Positions 1-5,580 of a stretch of DNA of 6,518 bases are shown one piece after another. The notes below the pieces were generated by a model. It worked only from the letters and a program-made list of their open reading frames with translations, had not been told where the DNA came from and searched no databases. A program made the translations under genes and the position numbers. Source of the DNA: an uncultured Eisenbergiella sp. (GTDB taxonomy: Bacteria; Bacillota; Clostridia; Lachnospirales; Lachnospiraceae). The stretch lies in contig CANQTI010000110.1 of assembly GCA_947626725.1 (NCBI GenBank), positions 1 through 6,518 on the forward strand, read 5' to 3'. The stretch's first letter is position 1, and every line of letters begins with the position of its first letter.

Positions 1-941
1 AAGTAGCGCTCCAGCAGATCGTCGCCCTCGTAATACCCGCGCGGCGCATATTGGGAATAATCTTCCAGCTCGCCCGTCACGGTGGAAACGTCGATCCCGT
101 CCGCCGCCAGGATGCGGTTCAATTCCTCCTCAGCGGATTCTGCCGCCGCTCCGTCTGGCACCGTCTGGCCGTCCAGCAGGCAAGTGCCAACGGTGAAAAA
201 GGCAACGGTGCGCAGGGCCGCCTCCTCCCAGGCGGTGCCTTTGAGCGTTTCATACACGTTCTGACTGTCCGCCAGCATCAGCTGACTCAGCCGGGAGAGC
301 TGTCTGGCCAGATCGTTTTTTTCGGTATTCCGCATCAGATGGGAGAAATACAGATGGTAGGTGTGCATCAGAGAGTCCACCGTCACGAAGCTCGCGGTCT
401 GGGAATACCGGTTCGACTCGTATTCTTCAAAAAATTCATTGCCGGCATTGCCGCATACCACGAAGCCGTTCTGCGCCAGCTTTTCCTTCATGCCGTCTTC
501 CAGATAGAACTGCCACAGATTGTCCACGTTGCCGAGGTCGGACGCGATGGAATAGGGCTCCACGCAGGGCGTCATGTCCGTATCCCGCATCATGACTTCG
601 ATATTTGCAAAACCGCCTGCCGCGGCGAGAGGGGTCGATTTGGCAGAAGAGCCCCCATTTTGCGCAGCTTTTCCGGCGGCAGGCGTGTCCCCGGCTGCCT
701 GGATGCTGTTAGCTTCCTCTGTCCGGTCGGCGGCGTTTTCGCCTGCCTGGCCGGTTCCGTCTGTCTGAGCGGAGCCGTCTCCGGGGGTCTGGGAAATGCC
801 GGTTTCAGACGTCTGGACTGTACCGTCACCGGGCGTCTGTGCGGAATCCCTGCCGGACGGCGTGCCGCAGCCCGGAAGGGTGCACAGCGAAACGAAAAGC
901 AGCGCTGCGGCCGTAAAAAGAGATAAGTTTCTTTTTGTCAT
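1..941 (-). CDS. DUF3160-domain lipoprotein, C-terminally cut by the window edge
   Basis: Translating the minus strand from the ATG at 941-939 gives 313 open codons to the window edge. AAGGAGG (947-953) sits 5 nt before the ATG. The N-terminus is a lipoprotein signal: basic MTKR, a hydrophobic stretch (residues 5-23) and lipobox LPGC with Cys25 as the predicted lipidated residue. The mature protein should be anchored to the outer face of the membrane. Residues 26-110 form a Gly/Thr/Ser/Gln-rich, probably disordered linker with an 8-residue repeat. From about residue 112 the sequence matches my recollection of DUF3160, including NVDNLWQFYLEDGM (138-151), SFVTVDSLMHTYHLYF (184-199) and YAPRGYY (298-304). 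The biochemical role of DUF3160 is unknown to me. The gene lies 71 bp downstream of the thioesterase gene with no evident terminator between them, so co-transcription is likely. DUF3160 assignment is by motif memory, not a search. Confidence 0.85.
   Translation of the reverse strand, partial: MTKRNLSLFTAAALLFVSLCTLPGCGTPSGRDSAQTPGDGTVQTSETGISQTPGDGSAQTDGTGQAGENAADRTEEANSIQAAGDTPAAGKAAQNGGSSAKSTPLAAAGGFANIEVMMRDTDMTPCVEPYSIASDLGNVDNLWQFYLEDGMKEKLAQNGFVVCGNAGNEFFEEYESNRYSQTASFVTVDSLMHTYHLYFSHLMRNTEKNDLARQLSRLSQLMLADSQNVYETLKGTAWEEAALRTVAFFTVGTCLLDGQTVPDGAAAESAEEELNRILAADGIDVSTVTGELEDYSQYAPRGYYEGDDLLERY
744..839 (-). repeat. 24-bp in-frame repeat in the lipoprotein linker (four 8-residue units)
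   Basis: Residues 35-66 of the lipoprotein divide into four consecutive 8-residue units: QTPGDGTV, QTSETGIS, QTPGDGSA and QTDGTGQA. Each starts with Gln-Thr encoded by CAGAC(G/C/A), so the DNA repeats every 24 bp in frame. The units probably form a flexible spacer between the lipid anchor at Cys25 and the folded domain. Copy number may vary between strains, which is an inference. Confidence 0.7.
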
Positions 942-1012
942 GGGAACCTCCTTATGCCAATGCTGTTCTGAAGCTTTTTGGGAAATCCTGATGCATGAAA
1001 AGGGGACCGGGC

Positions 1013-1426
1013 TCAGGCGGGCCGGACCAGCTGAATGAGAAGCTCATAGAACGCCGGATATTCTTTTTTCAGATTCAGGATCTTACCGTCTTTTCCGATA
1101 AAACAGTGCTCTGACGCCGCTTCGCAGACAACAGCGTTCTCCTCGTTCGTCATTACATAGTTCAGCCGGAGACGTACGCCCCGGAATTCCTCCACGGAGA
1201 CAGAAATGGATACGGTGTCCGGGAAGGTGGTGCTGCGCCTGTACCGGCATTCCGTCGCGATGACCGGGGAAAGGATCCCCGCCTCCTCCAGCTTTTGATA
1301 ACTCCATCCCAACTGGTCCAGAAAATCAATGCGGGCTTCCTCCATCCATCGGATATAATTGGAATGGTGCGTGAATCCCATCCGATCTGTTTCATAATAC
1401 TTTACGGTGTGTTTGTACGGTTCCAT
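1013..1426 (-). CDS. Acyl-CoA thioesterase, 4HBT hot-dog fold (YbgC/FadM type)
   Basis: Predicted 137-residue cytosolic thioesterase that hydrolyses acyl-CoA thioesters; the acyl chain it prefers cannot be read from sequence. The N-terminus carries the family signature YYETDRMGFTHHSNYIRWME (residues 10-29). Asp14 is the expected catalytic carboxylate, the His20-His21-x-Asn-Tyr segment follows, and the EEAR-DFL helix comes next. The length fits a single hot-dog domain, and there is no signal peptide or membrane segment. I start at the ATG at 1426-1424 because family members begin about 8-10 residues before the signature. An in-frame TTG at 1462 would add 12 basic residues and has AAGGA 11 nt upstream. 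The SD for the chosen ATG is weak (AAGAAG, spacer about 6), so coupling to the upstream ORF is possible. A promoter lies at 1548-1576. Confidence 0.88.
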   Translation of the reverse strand: MEPYKHTVKYYETDRMGFTHHSNYIRWMEEARIDFLDQLGWSYQKLEEAGILSPVIATECRYRRSTTFPDTVSISVSVEEFRGVRLRLNYVMTNEENAVVCEAASEHCFIGKDGKILNLKKEYPAFYELLIQLVRPA

Positions 1427-1538
1427 TGGCGGCTTCTTTCTGCAGATTCCGGGTCTTCGCAAAGCTGCGGGGATCCTTCTGCGGTTGATTATTTTTTGAA
1501 CCGTCCTGGCCGGAGGCGTCGGGACGGCCGGTATCCAT
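1392..1538 (-). CDS. Possible 48-residue leader ORF overlapping the thioesterase start
   Basis: An ATG at 1538-1536 opens 48 codons ending at TGA (1394-1392). It is in a different frame from the thioesterase and overlaps its first codons by 35 bp. The peptide is hydrophilic and probably disordered (starts MDTGRPDASGQDG, rich in Asn, Gln, Lys and Arg). By hand count, the 38 codons before the overlap have about 63% GC at third positions, 60% at first and 47% at second, which is a coding-like pattern. The ATG lies only a few nucleotides after the predicted transcription start, with no SD, so it would have to be read as a nearly leaderless message. I recognise no family. It may be a leader peptide, a coupling device, or chance. 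Confidence 0.25.
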   Translation of the reverse strand: MDTGRPDASGQDGSKNNQPQKDPRSFAKTRNLQKEAANGTVQTHRKVL

Positions 1539-1547
1539 TTTGCTTAA

Positions 1548-1576
1548 ATTATATCGAATTGATAACCGACAATCAA
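1548..1576 (-). promoter_or_regulatory. Sigma-A-type promoter for the thioesterase (and probably the lipoprotein)
   Basis: On the minus strand, TTGATT (1576-1571) and a perfect TATAAT (1553-1548) are separated by exactly 17 bp. The expected start is near 1540-1541, giving a leader of about 115 nt before the thioesterase ATG. That leader contains the inverted repeat CCGTCC/GGACGG (1501-1506 and 1522-1527). An A-rich tract rather than a U-tract follows it in the transcript, so it is not a terminator. Confidence 0.75.
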
Positions 1577-1640
1577 CAGAAACTTGGGAAAGGGGGCGGA
1601 ATGGAACAAAAGAGTGTCAATATCCTGCGATGATCCACAG

Positions 1641-1672
1641 AAAATTTAGATAACCCGTAAAAAATTTGGATA
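1641..1672 (+). promoter_or_regulatory. 12-bp direct repeat at 20-bp pitch, candidate activator site
   Basis: AAAATTTAGATA (1641-1652) recurs as AAAATTTGGATA (1661-1672) with one mismatch and start points exactly 20 bp apart, about two helical turns. The second copy ends 4 bp before the -35 box of the rightward promoter. Tandem sites with this pitch next to a -35 box are typical for AraC/XylS-family activators and some response regulators. No regulator gene is present in the window, so the binding protein is unknown. Confidence 0.5.
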
Positions 1673-1676
1673 GGGG

Positions 1677-1705
1677 TTGCAAAACCGATCTGCATCGGAT
1701 ATGAT
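1677..1705 (+). promoter_or_regulatory. Promoter for the GH31/GH109-like operon
   Basis: TTGCAA (1677-1682, 4 of 6 consensus) and TATGAT (1700-1705, 5 of 6) are separated by exactly 17 bp. The expected start is near 1712, giving a leader of about 93 nt. The -35 box is poor and the -10 box good, which suits activator dependence. The direct repeat at 1641-1672 lies immediately upstream. Confidence 0.6.
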
Positions 1706-1717
1706 TTTGTTAATCAT
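1685..1717. promoter_or_regulatory. Two dyads in the spacer and -10/start region, candidate operators
   Basis: CCGAT-ctgc-ATCGG (1685-1698) lies in the promoter spacer. ATGATT-ttgtt-AATCAT (1701-1717) covers the -10 box and the expected start. Both have perfect arms (5 and 6 bp). A protein bound at the second would block RNA polymerase, so a repressor operator is plausible. Neither matches a LacI-type or catabolite response element that I recognise. Confidence 0.35.
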
Positions 1718-1740
1718 TTTCGCGGGATGCCGCAAAAATG
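1715..1740 (+). promoter_or_regulatory. Hairpin in the operon leader
   Basis: CATTTTCGCGG (1715-1725) pairs with CCGCAAAAATG (1730-1740) around a GATG loop: 10 of 11 positions pair, with one C/A mismatch. In the rightward transcript it would fall within the first 30 nt. No U-tract follows, so it is not a terminator. It could stabilise the 5' end or, as DNA, act as a further operator. Confidence 0.4.
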
Positions 1741-1804
1741 TTTGGCAAAGGGCGGGTGTATACAATAGGAAGATCCTGATTGCGAAGGATAAGCGGGGGA
1801 AAGG

Positions 1805-4186
1805 ATGGATCAGGTAAAAAAAGAGGGAACTGTTATATCCGGGGAGAAATATCGGATCAGTGTGCTTACGGATCGGATGATCCGGCTGGAATACAGCGAA
1901 AAGGGGATCTTTGAGGATCGGATGACCCAGGTGGCGGTGAACCGCGATTTTCCGACTCCCATTTTTCAGATGGTGGAAGAGAACGGAAAGCTGCGGATCG
2001 TCACGGACGCGCTGTGTCTGTGCTATGATAAAGGGGCCTTCACCGCGAAAGGAATGGAGATTTCTCTGATTGGCCGGTATGCGCACATCGGTTCTGTCTG
2101 GCATTATGGAGAGGAACCGGAGGATCTGGGAGGAACGGCCAGGACGCTGGATGAAGCGGACGGGGCGATTCCTTTGAACCATGGACTCTTGTCTGTCCAT
2201 GGCTGGTCACTGCTGGACGATAGCCGTTCGCTGATCCTCACAGAGGATGGCGGCGTGGAACCCAGACGCGATCCGGAGGCGCTGGATTTCTATTTCTTTG
2301 GCTATGGACGGGACTATCTGGATGCTCTGGCAGATTATTACCGTCTGACGGGAGCGGTGCCGCTGCTGCCCCGGTTCGCGCTGGGCAACTGGTGGAGCAG
2401 ATATCATGTGTACACGGAACAGAGCTATCTGGAACTGATGGACCGGTTTGAACGGGAGAATATTCCGCTCACCGTCGCCGTGGTGGATATGGATTGGCAC
2501 CTGACCGAGATCGATTCCCGGTACGGCAGCGGCTGGACCGGTTATACCTGGAACCGGGTGCTGTTTCCGGATCCGGAGCGGTTTCTGGAGGCGCTGCATC
2601 GGCGGGGAATGAAGGTGTCGCTGAACGTTCATCCTGCCGACGGGGTGCGGGCGTACGAAGAAGCTTATTCCGCCTTTGCCCGGTTTATGGGTGTGGATAC
2701 GGAAAAAGAAGAACCGGTGCGTTTTACGCCAGGCGATGGCCGGTTTTGGGAGGGGTATTTCAAATATGTCCATCACCCGCTGGAGGAGCAGGGGGTGGAT
2801 TTCTGGTGGATCGACTGGCAGCAGGGGACGAGCTCTGACATGGAGGGCCTGGACCCGCTGTGGATCCTGAATCACCGGCATTATTTGGACGCGCAGAAAA
2901 GGAATGCCAGAGGGCTGATCCTGTCCCGTTACAGCGGGCCGGGAAGTCACCGTTATCCCATCGGGTTTTCCGGGGATACGCTTATCACCTGGAGAAGTTT
3001 GGATTTCCAGCCCTTTTTCACTGCGGCGGCTTCCAATATCGGCTATGGGTGGTGGAGTCACGACATCGGCGGACACATGCGGGGGAGTAGGGACGACGAG
3101 CTGGCTGTCCGTTGGGTTCAGTACGGCGCATTTTCCCCTATTATGCGTCTGCACAGCAGCAACGAGATTTTCAACGGCAAGGAGCCCTGGCGCTACAACC
3201 TGATTGCGGAAAAGGTGATGAAGGCGTTCCTGCGCCTGCGCCACAGGCTGATCCCATACTTATATGCGATGAACCTGCGGGCTAGCCGGGAGGGTGTTCC
3301 GCTGGTGCAGCCGCTGTATTACCGGCATCCGAACGAGAAAATGGCCTATCAGATCCGGAATGCATTTTATTTCGGTTCGGAATTGCTGGTATGTCCGCTG
3401 ACATCTCCCGCGGATCGGGCTTCCGGACGTGCGGTTTTCCACGGATGGCTGCCGGAGGGGACATGGACAGATCTGTTCACCGGTCTGGTCTATGCCGGAG
3501 GCCGGAGGCTGGATCTTTACCGGGGAATCGAAACCATCCCGGTGCTGATGAAGGGCGGAGCGATTCTGGTTCTGGACGGCCGGGAGAAAGGCAATGCCAT
3601 CGATCTGCCGCCGCTGCTGACGGTCTGCGTCAACGCGGTATCGGACGGGGCCTTTACGCTCTGGGAAGATGACGGTCAGGACGCGGCGTTCCGGGAGGAA
3701 AACTGGGCCAGGACGCAGATGCGTATAAAGACGGGGAAGGATGCCGTTTTTGCCATCGATGCGGCCGAAGGAAATGTGCGGATTCTGCCGGAGAAACGCG
3801 GATATCTGCTCCGATTTTACGGGTTGGCCCGGGAAAGCAGGCCGCAGGTCTGCATCGCGGGAGAGCGCCAGGAGTCGGCTGTCTGCGCGTATGATACCGC
3901 AAGAGGGGTCTGGAGCGTGGAGATTCCGGAGACGCCGGTGGATCAGCGGATCGAGGTGATTTTCCCCGGCGCGGTGCAGCATGACAATCAGAGAATGGCC
4001 CGGATTTTTGATTATCTCGACCGGACGCAGCTTGCCTTTGCAGCGAAGGGCAGGATTTACGAGATCGCCGGGAAGGCGGAAGAGGGTATGCCGGCGGAGC
4101 GCGCGGCAGAAGAGCTGCTGCGGACCGAAGCCCAGGAAGAGATCATCGGGCCGGTGACGGAGATCCTGGCGGCAAAGGGAGAATAA
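1805..4186 (+). CDS. Glycoside hydrolase family 31 alpha-glycosidase (cytosolic)
   Basis: Predicted 793-residue retaining alpha-glycosidase that releases sugars from the non-reducing ends of alpha-glycosides. Order: N-terminal beta-sandwich (about 1-185), (beta/alpha)8 barrel (about 186-490), then beta-sandwiches and a helical tail (about 725-793). Barrel landmarks are FALGNWWSRY (191-200), TVAVVDMDWH (223-232), DFWWIDWQQG (332-341), GFSGDT (387-392), GWWSHDIGGH (415-424) and SPIMRLHSS (444-452). By family analogy Asp337 is the nucleophile and Asp391 the acid/base; the first motif differs from the more familiar WxDMNE form. There is no signal peptide. The ATG has a G-rich SD-like GGGGGA (1795-1800, 4-nt spacer). 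The next in-frame Met is within the N-terminal domain, so I keep this start. Substrate is uncertain: GH31 also includes alpha-xylosidases, alpha-galactosidases and alpha-N-acetylgalactosaminidases. The gene leads a two-gene operon. Confidence 0.93.
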   Translation: MDQVKKEGTVISGEKYRISVLTDRMIRLEYSEKGIFEDRMTQVAVNRDFPTPIFQMVEENGKLRIVTDALCLCYDKGAFTAKGMEISLIGRYAHIGSVWHYGEEPEDLGGTARTLDEADGAIPLNHGLLSVHGWSLLDDSRSLILTEDGGVEPRRDPEALDFYFFGYGRDYLDALADYYRLTGAVPLLPRFALGNWWSRYHVYTEQSYLELMDRFERENIPLTVAVVDMDWHLTEIDSRYGSGWTGYTWNRVLFPDPERFLEALHRRGMKVSLNVHPADGVRAYEEAYSAFARFMGVDTEKEEPVRFTPGDGRFWEGYFKYVHHPLEEQGVDFWWIDWQQGTSSDMEGLDPLWILNHRHYLDAQKRNARGLILSRYSGPGSHRYPIGFSGDTLITWRSLDFQPFFTAAASNIGYGWWSHDIGGHMRGSRDDELAVRWVQYGAFSPIMRLHSSNEIFNGKEPWRYNLIAEKVMKAFLRLRHRLIPYLYAMNLRASREGVPLVQPLYYRHPNEKMAYQIRNAFYFGSELLVCPLTSPADRASGRAVFHGWLPEGTWTDLFTGLVYAGGRRLDLYRGIETIPVLMKGGAILVLDGREKGNAIDLPPLLTVCVNAVSDGAFTLWEDDGQDAAFREENWARTQMRIKTGKDAVFAIDAAEGNVRILPEKRGYLLRFYGLARESRPQVCIAGERQESAVCAYDTARGVWSVEIPETPVDQRIEVIFPGAVQHDNQRMARIFDYLDRTQLAFAAKGRIYEIAGKAEEGMPAERAAEELLRTEAQEEIIGPVTEILAAKGE

Positions 4187-4201
4187 AACGGCACAGCCGT
4201 T
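4187..4201 (+). promoter_or_regulatory. Perfect intercistronic hairpin next to the SD
   Basis: AACGGC-aca-GCCGTT is a perfect 6-bp inverted repeat with a 3-nt loop. It starts right after the GH31 stop codon and ends one base before the GGAGGG SD of the next gene (4202-4207). There is no U-tract, so it is not a terminator. It may tune translation or mRNA stability between the two cistrons; this is inferred from position only. Confidence 0.45.
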
Positions 4202-4215
4202 GGAGGGTACTTATT

Positions 4216-5442
4216 ATGAACAGAAAATTGAAAACGGGATTGATCGGTATGGGGAACAGGGGAATCAGCCTTCTGCGTGACACGCTGCTTCCCATGACGG
4301 AGGATCGGCTGGAGATTGCGGCCATCTGCGATGTCTATGAGGACAGGCGGGAGAAGTCGGCGAAGCTGGTGGAAGAGACCTGCGGATATCGTCCGTTCGT
4401 AACGGAAGATTATCGGAAAATTCTGGAATTGGATATCGATGCGGTCATCATCATGTCTTCCTGGCGTTCTCATCTGGAGATGGCCATACAGGCCATGAAG
4501 GCGGGAAAATATGTGGGGCTGGAGGTGGGCGGTGCCTACTCCGTGGAGGAATGCTGGCGGTTGGTGCATGCCAGCGAAGAAACCGGCGTGCCCTGTATGC
4601 TGCTGGAAAACTGCTGCTATGGGAAACGGGAGCTGATGGTGCTCCATATGGTGAAACAGGGCGTTTTTGGGGATGTGGTATACTGCGAGGGCGGATATCA
4701 TCACGATCTGCGGGACGAGATCGCTGGCGGCGAGGTGAACCGTCATTATCGCCTGCAGGAGTATTTGCATCGCAACTGCGAGAATTATCCCACCCATGAG
4801 CTGGGCCCCATCGCGAAGGTCCTGAAGATCAACAATGGGAATCGGATGCTTTCCCTGACGTCCACGGCGTCCTGTGCCAAAGGCATGCACGCCTATCTGC
4901 AGAAGCAGACGGGACCTGTGACGAAGTATGCCGATGCCGCCTTCGCGCAGGGGGATATCGTCAACACGGTGATCCGCTGTGCCGGGGGCGAGACGATCTG
5001 CCTGACGCTGGACACTACGCTGCCCAGGGCCTACAGCCGGGGCTTTACGGTGCGGGGAACCGCCGCAGCCTATTTTGAGGATATAGATGCTGTTTTCCTG
5101 GATCAGGTACATCGGAAATATGAATTCAATGCCCGCGGGCTGTGGGGGAACGCGGCGGAATACGAGGACGAATATATGCATCCGCTTTGGCGCGGTTTCG
5201 AGCCGAAGGGCGGACATGACGGCATGGACGAAATGGTCTACAGCGCCTTTGTGGATGCGGCGCTGGCGGGCGTGCAGCCGCCCATAGATGTCTATGACGC
5301 CGCGGCCTGGATGAGCATTACGGCGCTGAGCGAGGCGTCGATCTCCACGGGGAGCATGCCGGTGGCGATTCCCGATTTCACATCCGGACGCTGGGTACAG
5401 CGGCAGGATATTGTGGAGCAGAAATACGCGCTGCATTTTTGA
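4216..5442 (+). CDS. GH109-like Gfo/Idh/MocA family protein (NAD-dependent glycosidase or sugar oxidoreductase)
   Basis: Predicted 408-residue cytosolic protein with an N-terminal Rossmann domain (about 1-125) and a C-terminal alpha/beta domain. GLIGMGNRG (8-16) is the dinucleotide-binding loop and Asp39 after strand 2 favours NAD(H). The EKP of ordinary dehydrogenases reads EVG (103-105), near the EVP I recall in GH109. Further GH109-like features are MLLENCCYG (128-136), YHHDLRDEI (161-169), YPTHELGP (191-198) with His194, KINNGNR (204-210), GGHDGMDEMVY (332-342) and DVYDAAAW (358-365). GH109 enzymes cleave glycosides by transient oxidation at C3 using bound NAD, the type activity being alpha-N-acetylgalactosaminidase. 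Many GH109 proteins are exported and somewhat longer; this one has no signal. SD GGAGGG (4202-4207) is 8 nt upstream, and the gap to GH31 is 29 bp. It could instead be a sugar dehydrogenase; sequence alone cannot decide. Confidence 0.85.
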   Translation: MNRKLKTGLIGMGNRGISLLRDTLLPMTEDRLEIAAICDVYEDRREKSAKLVEETCGYRPFVTEDYRKILELDIDAVIIMSSWRSHLEMAIQAMKAGKYVGLEVGGAYSVEECWRLVHASEETGVPCMLLENCCYGKRELMVLHMVKQGVFGDVVYCEGGYHHDLRDEIAGGEVNRHYRLQEYLHRNCENYPTHELGPIAKVLKINNGNRMLSLTSTASCAKGMHAYLQKQTGPVTKYADAAFAQGDIVNTVIRCAGGETICLTLDTTLPRAYSRGFTVRGTAAAYFEDIDAVFLDQVHRKYEFNARGLWGNAAEYEDEYMHPLWRGFEPKGGHDGMDEMVYSAFVDAALAGVQPPIDVYDAAAWMSITALSEASISTGSMPVAIPDFTSGRWVQRQDIVEQKYALHF

Positions 5443-5580
5443 ACGTCGGCGCTTTATCTGGTGTTTTTGGAAGTCTGAACGACAGTGCCATATCTGGTGC
5501 TTTCGGGAAGTCTGAACGACAGTGCCATACCTGGTGCTTTCAGGAGGTCTGCACAGCGGCGCTTTACTTGGCGCTCCCAG
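5440..5580 (+). repeat. Tandem array of 36-37-bp units (three full, one partial) spanning two stop codons
   Basis: Units start at 5440 (36 bp), 5476 (37 bp), 5513 (37 bp) and 5550 (about 31 bp, partial). Units 2 and 3 match at 34 of 37 positions; units 1 and 4 are more diverged and share GGCGCTTTA. Units 1-3 begin TGAACG and unit 4 TGCACA. The TGA of unit 1 is the stop codon of the GH109-like gene, and unit 4 contains the stop (5564-5566) of the convergent gene. In RNA read rightward, units 2 and 3 can form a 7-bp stem of AGUGCCA with UGGUGCU, including two G-U pairs. Unit 4 keeps a similar stem with GCGC/GCGC. No U-tracts typical of terminators follow units 2-4. Confidence 0.8.

Larger units (their letters stand above)
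1427..1804. other. Divergent intergenic control region
   Basis: These 378 bp between the thioesterase and GH31 starts hold both outward promoters, the 20-bp-pitch direct repeat, the dyads and leader hairpin entered separately, and the possible leader ORF. Beyond those, AACCC (1652-1656) and GGGTT (1674-1678) form a weak inverted repeat bracketing the second direct-repeat copy. I see no RNA gene and no recognisable riboswitch. Confidence 0.7.

Noticed and set aside
51..926. Plus-strand open frame of 291 codons
   Set aside because: It is antisense to the DUF3160 lipoprotein, which has a lipobox, SD and family motifs. The plus frame gives a basic, motif-free product.
1427..1462. Upstream TTG start for the thioesterase (12 extra residues)
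   Set aside because: The family signature normally begins near residue 10, which fits the ATG at 1426. The added residues are basic and unlike the family, although an AAGGA lies 11 nt before the TTG.
1615..1620. Perfect TTGACA on the minus strand as a second thioesterase promoter
   Set aside because: The position 17 bp downstream reads GCCCCC, with no -10 box.
1761..1766. TACAAT as an alternative -10 box for the GH31 operon
   Set aside because: The only -35-like hexamer nearby (TTGGCA, 1742-1747) is 13 bp away, too close, and the hexamer at the right distance is a poor match.
2207..3982. Two long minus-strand open frames (345 and 240 codons)
   Set aside because: They are antisense to the GH31 catalytic and C-terminal regions, with no SD and no recognisable domains.
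4057..5436. Minus-strand open frame of 459 codons
   Set aside because: It lies antisense to the GH109-like gene and the end of GH31. The product is rich in His, Arg and Pro without family motifs, typical of a GC-rich shadow frame.
5440..5580. CRISPR array (36-37-bp repeats)
   Set aside because: Units abut directly with no spacers between them, and they overlap coding ends; no cas genes are nearby.
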